A DNA stretch of 64,000 bases, from positions 102,181 to 166,180 of the forward strand of contig NW_020170512.1 in the NCBI RefSeq assembly GCF_000524195.1, read 5' to 3'. Below, one piece after another: positions 13,411-23,936 of this stretch (position 1 is its first letter; every line of letters starts with the position of its first letter). The position numbers and the translations under genes were made by a program. The notes under the pieces are model-generated. The model saw only the letters and a program-made list of their open reading frames with translations. It did not search any database and was not told the origin of the DNA. Source of the DNA: Echinococcus granulosus (Eukaryota > Platyhelminthes > Cestoda > Cyclophyllidea > Taeniidae).

Positions 13411-13717
13411 GTAGTCCGGGGGTTTTTTCACTTATTTACGTCCAAGGTGACAAATTTGTAGTAAATTATACCTTAATATGGAAGGCTGAAATTGACTATT
13501 TTGAATGTTTTGCTAATTTTTTTTTATTTTGAAAGGAAAATACATATTTTTGCGCCTGTCCCCATCACAGCAACTAGATGCTTTTGCTTCGTTTTAATGA
13601 TAATGTCCACATACATTTTTTGTCTAAAACTTTATGTGGGTTTTCTTTTCTCTTTATGTGTCTATTTTAAGCACACAGCACAACAGGTGCAGCCATTTAA
13701 GCACCAGCTGCCATGCG

Positions 13718-14170
13718 GGCACCCTAGATGTACTGGTACTTGGTGATCAAGTCTCCAATCTTTATTTAAGCCCTCTGGAACTTCATCTCAACTTTCTTTA
13801 ACAGTGTACAAATGCGAGAAAGTTCTACGTGAAGGCACTACTCGACTGAAGATCCCTGAATGTTGCGTTAATGACCATAGGTTTCACGTCCACCTTCAGC
13901 CCATAAGGTGAAGTGTTGCAGACGTTAGTTCCCACATTGTCAGGAATCCATTCCACGCAATGAACTGAATTATTGCTCCGCGTGTTCAGCATGTTTGCAT
14001 TTATATCCCTCAAGAAGACGTGAACCGTGAACATAGTTGCATCAGTGAGATACTAGCCATGCCTTGGATCATATGCGACCGCTACTGCCAAGAGAGTTGG
14101 GTCTTGAACAGTGCAGATCCCACAGGCCTATAATGACGGCTGGCTAGTGGCGAGAAGCCAGAGGCAAAGA
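13718..14170 (-). pseudogene. Decayed beta-tubulin pseudogene fragment
   Basis: Read on the minus strand, this segment matches the C-terminal third of beta-tubulin. Visible matches include DPRHG followed by a stop and then YLT (parent DPRHGRYLT), the MF...NML segment with the same spacing as the parent, VEWIPDNVGTNVC (parent VEWIPNNVKTAVC), GLK, and further on EMKF and DLITKYQY (parent EMEF, DLVSEYQQY). Several in-frame stops and at least one frameshift show it is dead. No intron is visible within the aligned part, which would fit a retrocopy, but only part of the gene is present. It sits antisense to the candidate gene 13274-16548, within its proposed first intron. Confidence 0.8.
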
Positions 14171-14762
14171 AGTGAGATGATAAAGTAAGTATCCGTTGGA
14201 CGATGCTAGGTAAATAATTAATGGTTAACTGTGATGAGGTAAAAAATCTAAGATTTTAGCCGGTTTTTCTGTGTGCTCTTCGGTTTTAACTGGAGAAATT
14301 AGGCCTAAAGCACTTTTTATTATTCACTTTAAAATTTCTTTGGTCTTAACCAGCAAATGATGGTAATAAATAATAGTGAAGTTGGCAAGGACTAGCCCTT
14401 TTATTTATGCAAAAATAGTTGCATTTCGACCAAAGTTATATGGACATTTAGTTTGTTCTGATTTATTCAAAGTTTGCTGGTCAATATTTAAGCCATTTAT
14501 TCCAGTGAAACCTACTACTTTTTGAAGAAGTAGCGAATGCTAGAGAACTACTTTAGTTAAACACACCTTCCATTTGTACTCATGTTCAATAATATTATCA
14601 TTTAGTAACAAAATTAGGCTAGATAACTAAGTAGTTACCGAGAGTTTGATAAAATTCTCTAGGACGATCTAATTCTTGTCTGAATTGGTGGCAAGTCGGA
14701 TTGCAGTGCTTTGGTATTTTGTTTGTATGTGTAAGTACTCGGGGGCACTCTAATCACCCCAG

Positions 14763-14902
14763 ATTGTACTTTTGTTCTGAGAGATGGACTTTAGACAACG
14801 CTAATAGCCTCCCAGCTCGTAGACTCTGGCTATCACAGTGCCACTATGAAAGGAGGAATACCCTGACGGCTGAAGGAATCGAAGGCTGGAGAAACAGCGC
14901 AG
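14763..14902 (+). CDS. Candidate internal exon, unrecognised
   Basis: This open, GC-richer segment is bounded by an acceptor after CACCCCAG and a donor GCAG/GTAAAA. Its phases fit the candidate exon ending at 13410 upstream and the long exon downstream (acceptor before 15910). The encoded peptide, with motifs such as SERWTLDN and RRLWLSQC, matches nothing I know. Phase agreement by chance is possible. Confidence 0.25.
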
Positions 14903-15927
14903 GTAAAAGTACGCTGCAGGAAATCTCCACCATTCCATCTTATAACTGCTCAAAATTAGGTTGAATACTTATAGATGATAATCAACTTGATGGACTCTTT
15001 GGCATCCATATTATTTTATTGAAATTTAACCTTATCGTAGGATATCCAACATGTTCACCCAGTCGCCTCAAAGCTTTGGGGTGATTTTCCACTTCCCGCA
15101 TTAAAATCCCCAAAACCATTCGTAAATCCATAGTCTAAAATGCATCTTAAGAAGCTCCTTTTTAAATTTAATCATATAGGCCCGGAGAACGAAGGTTTGG
15201 TGCATATTAGGAAGTATTTCCTCCCAAAAATTTACACTGCCGTAAAAGGCTGAGCATAGGAAAGAGGCAGACCAAATGAGACCTATGCTTTCCGTTTTTT
15301 AACAGAAAATATGCAACATTGGTGAGTGTTATTACCTATTTTTGACCGTTTCCCAAGTTTCGGATAAAAGGCAAATTATTTTGCTAAGATTACTTGTTTA
15401 TGTCTAGAAACAATGTACCAGTTACATTTGACAAATATTAAGATTTTCAAAGAAAAGCATGACAATAAAAGCAGTTACTATCTCTTGAATGATAAAGTAA
15501 AATTATGACCAAACGACACTTAAGTTCGCACAACTCAATAATGCAGTTTAACTATTCCCCAAATAGGAAAAATTTGCCTTGTTTATAAGTTACACTTTGT
15601 GCGGCTGTAGATTTTGCAAAGTTTGCACTTCCAAATAGGTGGCTTTAAGAAGAGATTTTTAAGAAAGCTATTTTCACTGAAGAAAAAATATTTAGTATTT
15701 TTTTTCTTAGGAAGAACTAAAACCTTGGTCTACACCTTAAAATACCTTTAAGGATGAATTCGCGGTGGATTGGGTTTCCATATTTCTGCTTTTACTGTCG
15801 CATAATCGAGTTTTAGGAGAAAAGCAGGAAAGAATGCAGCTAAAAAAGCCACTTGAGACCTGCAAGTGATCCACAATTGCGCATATGCACTTTAACGTAA
15901 AAATTTTGCGTTCTAGCGAAACAGCGC

Positions 15928-16548
15928 ATGCACTTGCGCAATTGCCAAATCTCAAATCTCACCGTCGGTACAATTCACGGGCCACAAGTGCAGCGCAAAA
16001 GGATGGCACTGGTAGACTCAGCATCACATTATAATCCTCAGACAGCTTCTCGCAGCACCAAGATTGTCGAAGTGAAGGATGTATGCGTGGGAGCTGACAG
16101 CAAAGTCGAAGCAGAAGATTTCAAAAGAGCTATTCTGTTAGATCACTGGAGGCGACGTCTGCGAGCAAAAGACTTCGTGGATCGCCTTCTAGAGAAGGAG
16201 GAGAAAGAAGTGGAGGAGAGGAGAGGGAGGTGTAGAATAATCCCAACTCAGTCCCCTCAACAATCAGCGCCACCACCACCGCCACTACTACAGGCACCAT
16301 TACGAATGCACTTCGGTGCAAAGATTGAGAACGGTCTGATGACGGAAGATCACTTCTGCTACGGCCATCAAGTGGACGGATCACTCGGCTTCTCTGTGCC
16401 AGCTGGAACTTCTGTTTTACCGGCTTCAGCCCCGGTATTGTCGTTTTCTTTGACATCACCCTCGTCCAATAACACGTCTGTCGCCTGGAATTGGCCGTAC
16501 CTGAATGACCCTACTAAAAGTTTGTACAACTACTACTCTGCTAGCTGA
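15928..16548 (+). CDS. Unrecognised protein with charged coiled-coil segment; probable last exon
   Basis: The ORF encodes 206 residues and is followed by AATAAA at 16569-16574, so it is most likely a terminal exon. A splice acceptor (TTCTAG) lies about 18 bases before the first ATG, so the true start may be in an upstream exon; an internal ATG at 16003 is another option. A strongly charged helical stretch near residues 65-100 (DHWRRRLRAKDF, then a Lys/Glu-rich run) suggests a coiled coil. It is followed by a PPPPP tract and a Ser/Thr/Pro-rich tail. I recognise no family; it may be lineage-specific. Confidence 0.55.
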   Translation: MHLRNCQISNLTVGTIHGPQVQRKRMALVDSASHYNPQTASRSTKIVEVKDVCVGADSKVEAEDFKRAILLDHWRRRLRAKDFVDRLLEKEEKEVEERRGRCRIIPTQSPQQSAPPPPPLLQAPLRMHFGAKIENGLMTEDHFCYGHQVDGSLGFSVPAGTSVLPASAPVLSFSLTSPSSNNTSVAWNWPYLNDPTKSLYNYYSAS

Positions 16549-18258
16549 GCTGGAACGATTCGCCATGTAATAAAGCACTCAACCAACAAATTAATAAGTA
16601 CGTTTGAGGGAAGAGTTAAATATTGTCGACTAAACTCCATACCTACTCTCACGATGTCAAAAAGCGACGAATAATTGTGAAGATAGAAGACTCACAATGT
16701 TAGTTCTCCGAAGAACAATAGTTGATGCCAGATGGAAAGTGAGGTTTACATACAAGGTAGAACTTATGAAACATTCTTCTGTAAATAATACAGGTATTAA
16801 CTTATAAGCTAAAGATCATGACTTCACAAAAAAATTCGGGTTTTAAATGATCGAATTTAAAAAAAAAAACTATTTGAGAGGAATTCCAGAAGAAATTAGC
16901 TTCTTTCCAAGTTCGGGTGGATAACACGTCGATTGGTATTTCATTTCCAAATCATGGATTTAAATTTTGGCTTTTAAGTATCGCTCATATTAAATAATTG
17001 GCTATGGGATGTGGCTGTTGCTGTACATAGAGATAATGTGGTTACAAAAGTGTTGGGACACAGTGTAAGCGAATAATGCAAGGAAATAGTGTCAGTAATT
17101 CTTGAAACGAAGGTTTCTAACTATTCTACACATTGGCCTCCACTAAATCTTCCGCTTTTGAACTTCAGATAATAAGGGAAATGGTATTGGAGAAAAAAAT
17201 GCACAATCTTTAGCTGGAAAGTTGTACACTTAGAGATCACAGCCTTGCCAACTGTTATGCAGCAAATTTGACAAGAAGCATCCGCAGCCTTATGAATAGG
17301 TTGGGTTCTCTCCGTATAGTGGACAAGTTGAAATCACATCCATCAGGTTCATTGAACCGAAACTTTATGGTAAGTGCTGTCCAAGTAGGAGGAAGTCAAT
17401 GGAGGACACAAAAGTTGGGGGGGGGGTGGCGACTGTAGCAGACAGACTCACGACTCCGCTTTGTGACGCATACAAACATCCACATACACTCTACAAGTCC
17501 CACCATGTTATAACAAGTCGTTAAAACGAATTAAATAATAAAATATGTGAATCTTTAGTTAACCAGCTGGTTCATGGCTTTCCATACAAGTTTACGTTAG
17601 TAAATCCGCCCTAATTTTTTCCTATAGGAGGCACTTTCAATGAGTGATTTCAGCATCCTCCCTTATAAGCGAAACTGGAAATGGCTGATCACTGGAAGTC
17701 ACATGCGTAACCTTTCCGTATTGATGGTAAATTAATGGAAGATAAAGCGAACTGCCAAAACCCTAACATCATAATCCTAAGCAGGCAAGTAGGAAATGTA
17801 AAACCATCAGATCACCCCAACAACTGAAGGCGATGCTCTAAACCAATCAGACAAGGAGCAGACGGTTCTCCATAAAAAAGATGGAAGATAATTTAATTTA
17901 ATATTGTATTTTCCTAAAAATAGATTTTGACGTGATTTAAAAGAATAACATTTTGGTTAGAATCCATGGCGATCTTTGTACTGCCACTTTAGCACTTTAG
18001 CACTACTTTTGTACTGGCACTTTGGCGTTTAAGCTTTTATAATTGGATTGAAGATTTCGTCCAAAATTGGTAGATATAGAGCACAGAGGAGATAAGAAAT
18101 ACTTTTAACGGAAATTTTGTATGAACAATTGATTGCAAAAGTAGTTTATGTGTTGCACCTGAAAACCGAAAATTCCCCTCGGCTACAAGTAAATACGAGG
18201 CCAAATTCACAGTTATGCTTTGTTAACTTTGTGAGAGAACCGAATAAAGTTTTTTTTT
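16549..18258. other. Spacer
   Basis: AT-rich, with only chance ORFs. A run of Gs lies near 17416-17426. It holds the 3' ends of the flanking convergent genes. Confidence 0.5.
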
Positions 18259-18645
18259 TTAAAACAATGAAGGATTGCTGCCTCCAGTGAAGCCGTGTCC
18301 ATGACCCATTCGTCCAGCAGGCGTGCCATTACCCCACAACACCTCTCCAGGATGAAAAAAATTCTCATTCCGCGTGCCGGCCAGACTTCCTCTTCGTCGA
18401 ATCTTTTTCAACGCCACGTTTAGCAGATCTACCGCTGCTGCCATATCGGACGATTTTGAGGTTTGAACACCTGCAGTAGAGGCTGCTGATGCTCCTGCTG
18501 GCTTTGTAGCTGAGATCATTGGACGACAACTTGGACAGGGAGTTTCATCGGGCTGGCGACATTTGCAGTGGTCGCATTGGCATCCGCAGCCTCCAGCAAC
18601 GCCACCAACGCCACCAACGCCACCTAGACCTAGCAGTGCTTCCAT
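18259..18645 (-). CDS. Small Gly- and Cys-rich protein, possible metal binder
   Basis: From the first ATG (18643-18645) the minus strand encodes 128 residues. Near the start are short GGV repeats (residues 8-16) and then a Cys cluster CGCQCDHCKC...CPSC, spaced C-x-C-x-C-x2-C-x-C-x8-C-x2-C, which could bind zinc or copper. The C-terminus is rich in Gly and His. The frame stays open upstream to 18780, so an upstream exon is possible. It is divergent from the secreted-protein gene at 18992, with about 350 bases between the starts. I recognise no family; the codon pattern favours this strand over the opposite one. Confidence 0.5.
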   Translation of the reverse strand: MEALLGLGGVGGVGGVAGGCGCQCDHCKCRQPDETPCPSCRPMISATKPAGASAASTAGVQTSKSSDMAAAVDLLNVALKKIRRRGSLAGTRNENFFHPGEVLWGNGTPAGRMGHGHGFTGGSNPSLF

Positions 18646-18991
18646 TGGGGTAAAAAAAATTATGCACACCTGGTGCTTTTTTATGGCTTTTAAACCATCA
18701 ACGTTTTGCGTAGCTGGCCTTGATACGATTGTACTTTCAAAAGATTGCAAGTCAGAATTAATTTCCTTATTTCTATTCAAAATTCCCGACCTGTACTACC
18801 ACGTTTCCTCATCTGCACCTTTTATATTTCGTAGATAAAATGTTCAAGCAACCCTTTTGAAATGGGATGAAAGTAGCGCTTTTTAATTAAAAGATAGAGA
18901 TTGTACTTTTAAAAACTATTTGACCTCATAACTCCGTAGTGTGTTTCGTTTATGATGTAGCCATCTCAGTTCGGCTAACATTTTGAAAGAA
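18646..18991. promoter_or_regulatory. Shared upstream region of a divergent gene pair
   Basis: This 346-base interval separates the starts of two genes read away from each other. No clear TATA box stands out. An AG preceded by pyrimidines (ATCTCAG at about 18963-18969) lies just before the plus-strand ATG and could be a splice or trans-splice acceptor. Confidence 0.3.
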
Positions 18992-19498
18992 ATGAGGCTA
19001 GAGGTTATAGTGAGAATACTTCTGCTCCTTTCTGTATTATTTTTGCAAGCAGACGCAGGATGTTTTCCATGCCGAAGGCGTAAGGCAAGAGTCAACACCA
19101 TTGGAACTGCGATGTCAGCAAAGACTTCAGTAAAAGGAGAAGGGGAGCGAATTAGGCAAAATCTGCGGGCGGAAGACTCACCAATGGGGTCCCCAGTTCA
19201 AATGGTCGAACAGGCGGTGGAAACGGTGAAAGAGGATGAACTAGAGGAGGAGAGAAGGCGAGAGGCGAGAGGTGGTGCGATACGCATTCTAGCCCAAGTG
19301 CTCAACGACTTAACTGAACGTCCACGGTCGTATAGAAGGGAGTATTTTGGTTACTGTGCCATCGTTCAGTGGTCCATCAACCCGACTGTTGACCTTCGAA
19401 AGAAGGGTGATAAAGAAAATGGTCAGTTCGGCAGAATGTTATCTATCCTTGCCCTTGGTCAACTTTTTAGACACATAAGTAAATTCAAAGATGCATGA
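18992..19498 (+). CDS. Intronless secreted orphan protein
   Basis: A single exon encodes 168 residues. The N-terminus is a textbook signal peptide: MRLEVIVR, then a Leu/Val-rich core (ILLLLSVLFLQ) and ADAG as a likely cleavage site. The mature protein begins GCFPCRRRKAR, continues with a Glu/Arg-rich helical middle (DELEEERRREAR) and ends in a more ordered part (REYFGYCAIVQWSINP). ATTAAA at 19535-19540 could serve as polyadenylation signal. I recognise no domain. A basic, small, secreted, lineage-specific protein in a parasitic flatworm could act at the host interface, but that is inference. The ATG at 18992 is preferred over an in-frame TTG nine bases upstream. Confidence 0.65.
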   Translation: MRLEVIVRILLLLSVLFLQADAGCFPCRRRKARVNTIGTAMSAKTSVKGEGERIRQNLRAEDSPMGSPVQMVEQAVETVKEDELEEERRREARGGAIRILAQVLNDLTERPRSYRREYFGYCAIVQWSINPTVDLRKKGDKENGQFGRMLSILALGQLFRHISKFKDA

Positions 19499-21386
19499 CC
19501 ACAGAGTTTTATGCACAATGTAAATACTTTGTATATTAAATACACCATACTCAACCTTGAATGCGTTTGATATTTTTCTCTAAATATACTGCCTAAACAC
19601 TTCTTGATCTTAAAATGCGAATGATGATTGTTCCAGATTTCTTGATAGGTAGTAATACTGCTTGGGCTGCCGTAGCTTGAATTCCTTAGTACAAGTGAAG
19701 GGTATGTTGTGTGCAAAATATTCACTCTTTCTAGTCCAGATTATCTTTTTCCGTCATTTTTTTAAAATTTTTTCAGAAAACCCACTTCTTTGAATGCCCA
19801 CTTTGAATGAATGTGAACAAATGTTTCCTGGACTAGCAACTTCATTATTAGTGTTCTTTGAAAAAAAACAAATGCTTGGGGAAAGTAAAAGAACCTTAAA
19901 CTTCCTTAAAAGCTCTAATCCATCCTTTCCACTCGTCAGAAGTCGTTTAGACGTTGCCATTTTTAATGCATCAACATTTAAAAACATACATTATTTTGGT
20001 GATTCCTGCAAAATTATGTAGCAAAATAATGTATTCATATAGGTATGCTTCTAAATTATTAGGTCAAGGAAAAGATTACTTGCTATATCACGCCCTAAAC
20101 TCTCCAGTATACAAATTTCTCATCGATCATACACATCTTGTAACGTTTGAGGAGGTGATTGTTTCCTTTTGCTGAACGATATATTTGACGCCATGGGGAC
20201 AATAAATCCGAACCCATTATCGGAACCATAGTTGCTGTAGTCGGCAATTATTTGTTAGCACGCTTAAAGTGACTTCTGTGTGCTTTTAAAAGCTGTTTAC
20301 AACACAAGCTCTAAAAAGTAAATGATGGCAAAATTTTTCCAAATTTTAATTGGAATCCTCAGCAATGACTTGCTGATGCCGGCGCCTTTAAATGTGTATT
20401 AACTCCATAGCATTTGAGTGTTTCAGACTGGACATGTAAAGACTAAGGCCCTTAGTGTTCTGTAATCAGATTTTGCCTAGAGTAGGAAATACAAACATTT
20501 GAAAAGAATTTAGATATTTCCTTTTACATATTCTGCTTCTCATGCCGTGCCTTCATATATAGCACTCTGGGCATCTAAAAAGCGTAGTGTAGATCGGTAG
20601 TGTACAGATCGGCCAGGCTATTGACATGACCGGAATGTCACGCTACGTGAGAGAAGTACAAGCTAAGAAGATGGAATAGTTTAAAACAATTACTGAATTA
20701 GCTAATAGCCCCTTCTGCTTTTGTACATTGTTCCCGGTGTACCTGACGTGGCCTCTTCTATCCCCTTGGTTTTTACTTCTTTCATATAGCGTGTTCTTCT
20801 AATTATAGCGAATAGCCACTTTCTTCACATTGATTTACCTTATTAGAGCTTTGCAGCAGGCTAAAGGGGGATTGCACGAGTAGTAGCCATTGTTTCTATT
20901 AGTGTATTACAATCTCAAAGTAATTGTTGATGGTTCGATAAAGCAACTCATTATATCAGTTACTTTTGAAGGCGATTTCCAGTTAAAATATGCCTACGTA
21001 GTTTTCTATGCCTAAAATATTCATGACAGAAACACTTTGCGAAACAGGAATGGATGTAAAGTATTTGGTATTTATTTGCATAGGAGCGATTCATTTGGGT
21101 ACCTTACTTAGTGAGGTTAATCATTTTTGTGACTTTGATGTAGCAAAAAATTAGCCATTCAAATTTGCAAGAAATTTGATGATTATAAATAGTAGAAAGT
21201 GTCAATTAAGAAGCTTTTATGATAAAAGAGTCAACGACATCTTCGGTAGGATGGATAATAACGAGCATTGTTGTTCTCCTTCTTGATAATTTTATCTGGT
21301 GTTTGATTAGTCATACTGAGTTGGTGTAATTCTCTGTATCAAAAAAATACCTTACAAAACCATGGGATCAAATTGCCAATTACAGG
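19499..21386. other. Spacer with a decayed LTR copy
   Basis: No exon is visible. At about 20545-20690 an old, strongly diverged minus-strand copy of the LTR family can be made out by the block CCAGGCTATTGACATGACCG, which corresponds to CTGGGCTATTGGCATGGCCC in intact copies. Confidence 0.4.
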
Positions 21387-21580
21387 TGTAGGACATTGGG
21401 TTTTTTTAGCTCTAAGTCTAGGTAAAGAGACCACTTTGGGTTCCCACCATTGCACCTTCGCCAGGTGGGCTAGCCTCTGGGCCACGACAGTAGTCCTGAT
21501 CCTTTCTGTGTGTCAAATATATACGTTCTGCCTGACTATTATGTCTTCTTTCATTATCACAGAAGTCTTAGGGCTCTACA
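21387..21580 (+). repeat. 5' LTR of the TRIM-like element
   Basis: Shares with the other copies the blocks CACTTTGGGTTCCCACCATT, GCCTCTGGGCCA and TATGTCTTCTTTC. A TATA-like stretch (AAATATATACG) lies in its second half. Confidence 0.65.
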
Positions 21581-22282
21581 TTAGTGACAGCAGAAAGCAT
21601 ACCTGACTGTAAAAGACGTCTATCTTCATTTCTACTACTGGGTGATATGCTTTAGCGGAGCGGATGAAGCGCGTTCGCTACGGATGGGAGAACTAGCAAC
21701 GGGCCATACCAGAAGGGCTGAGAATGGCGTTTACCTTCGGCAAATACTCCAGTTCCGTGTTGTGCAGGGATGCATTCACCAACAGAAGCAATTCTAACCA
21801 TACACCATCTGGATAAGTTACATTACGGATCTGCTACCGCACTTGCGTAATGATATCAATTATACCGCCTCACGATACCTCCATGCCTCTACTAGCCGAA
21901 TAGAATCTAGATCGGTATGACAAGGTGGCTCTAAAGTGCGAATAGAGTGACAAGGAGAAATAGGAGTGAAATCCTGCCCCTACAGGATCATGTTAAATCC
22001 CGTCCTCTGGTTCATGACTGCTTTTTAACCAGTGCTGTGGACATGCATGATGACTGACCCATTCTTTAGTCACAGAATTCAATTCCCAAACAGGACGGTA
22101 CTCCAGATCCAATGGATCTATGACATTGCGGTCAAGCATCTCCTCAGTTGTAAGGAACTTCGATGACTGGCATAGTTGGTTTGTGACTGTTTTTCTAACA
22201 GAACCGATTGCGTTATGATGGCTGACGGGGGAAGTTGACCGAGAAGAGCGCTGAGGATGACGCTTAGAAGGGGGGAGGGCTA

Positions 22283-22472
22283 TGTTATAGGTTGGTTATT
22301 TAACTCTTACTTTTGCTAAGGGCTACTTTGGGTCCCTACCATTGCACCTTCGCAAAACAGTTTGGCCTCTGGATCAATTCAGTAGCTACACCCCCTACAC
22401 TATGTGAAACATGTGTATTCTGTCCGAGTACTATGTCTTCTTCTATCTTCAGGGAGGCCTAAGGGTGCTACA
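22283..22472 (+). repeat. 3' LTR of the TRIM-like element
   Basis: Directly follows the polypurine tract. Shares CTTTGGGTCCCTACCATTGC and TCTTCAGGGAGGCC with other copies and ends GCTACA. Confidence 0.65.
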
Positions 22473-23936
22473 CATGCGGATTTATTTATTTAACGCTTTT
22501 GACTCGAACAGATAGCAAAGAAGGCTAAAAATGTCTCAAGCTGTCAAAAATGCAAAAAATGTTTGATTTTTTGGCACAGTTGATTAAAATACAACTCAAT
22601 TAAAGAAAAACAGTTACTTTTTGGTTTAGCTAGCCACAATGACTTGCTTTAATACAAGTTGTAGAAACCCGTAAACTGAATGCATTACAGAGCATTAAAG
22701 GATGTTAGGTATTTCATTTATAACTATACTCTTCATTACTTTTTGTTCACTTTATGATCTCATATTATGAAATATTGTTTGAGTCAGAGAGACATGATTT
22801 GGGCTTGCCTCCTTTTGGAACTGAGTACAGCACAATTTCCAAGATGTAGTAGCTTTAATTCTATAGGACTGTTTTCAATATTATTAAGCTGGTTAGGTAA
22901 ACGATCATAACATTGTTTATCACAAACCGCTCACTACCTACCCTACACTTCTAAGCCAAGCGCGATTACAATTGCTTTGAGCATCTGTGTCAGGGGCAAG
23001 CAATAGCGGCTGTCTATTTAACCAGTACTAACGGCTAGAACTTGTCCCAGACTGGTCGCTTTATGAAGTTAGGACTAGTCAGCCAGTTGGAAAAGGTGCT
23101 ATTCCAATAGTTGTGCACGGTACCTCACACCTCGTTCCACAGCAACACTTGCCGGACAGAGATGCTAAATCATCCTCGTCACGTATATTTCTCTGCTCCA
23201 GGCTTCACCTTTCCGTAAAATTAGCATTGGATTATTTGATACATACATACCTAACTCCAGAAAATCATTTTTGTTTTATCGTTCGGACAAAAACCCGAAG
23301 TCGCCAAAGAACCCAGAGTTTTAAAGGGAGTTTCGAGCCATCACTTTGTCACGTTATTTAAAATCATCAAAATTGAACCGTAAATTGACAATTTCGCACT
23401 AGAGGATGCATTGACTAAATTATATTTTAGAAATACATGTAAACTCAGCGACCACACTCGCGGCTGAAGTCGAAAAAGTCGATAATGGAATGAATGGACA
23501 AATAATAGTGGTGTACAGAATGGTCCCAAGGCAACATTGTACAGCGAAAGTACAACCAGTGAGGATCCAAGTGCTTGTTTAGCTCAACACACAGCTAAAC
23601 AAAACATTGCATCACTACACTAATATCCACCACCGCCAATATTGCCGAAAATTAATCAGCGGGATAAGCAATTATGCCTTAAGCCACAATAAACCTAGAA
23701 CCAACTACGCAATTTTTAACTTTACTTAAAGAATGTTGAGCAAAATACTATTAAGCCGTATTTTTTTCGAATTTCTAAATTTTACGACCTATATATTGTT
23801 TGTTATAAGATAGCAGGTTTGAAAAAATTGCTCCTCTTTAATAAAACTCTCCATTGTGTAAAACAGAAATGGGGTTAAAAATAGATAAAAGTTGGGTCAA
23901 ATCACTTCCCACTCACAGATTCTATGTGTTGTTTTA
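22473..23936. other. Spacer
   Basis: AT-rich; no supported exon seen. A GC-richer stretch at 23100-23340 has an 82-codon chance ORF. Confidence 0.4.

Larger units (their letters stand above)
21387..22472 (+). mobile_element. TRIM-like LTR element, complete
   Basis: Two diverged direct repeats of about 190 bases (21387-21580 and 22283-22472) each begin TGT and end CTACA. They flank about 700 bases with no coding capacity. The internal part opens with a short segment at the primer-binding-site position (TTAGTGACAG) and ends with a polypurine tract (AGAAGGGGGGAGGG, 22266-22279) next to the second repeat. Flanking CAGG and CATG could be a mutated 4-bp target duplication. The layout is that of a terminal-repeat retrotransposon in miniature, which needs proteins supplied in trans. 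TRIMs are described from taeniid tapeworms; whether this is the same family needs sequence comparison. Confidence 0.7.

Noticed and set aside
18563..18838. Plus-strand ORF with Pro-Pro-Thr repeats
   Set aside because: It is the antisense of the Gly-Val repeats of the minus-strand Cys-rich gene, whose composition is more protein-like.
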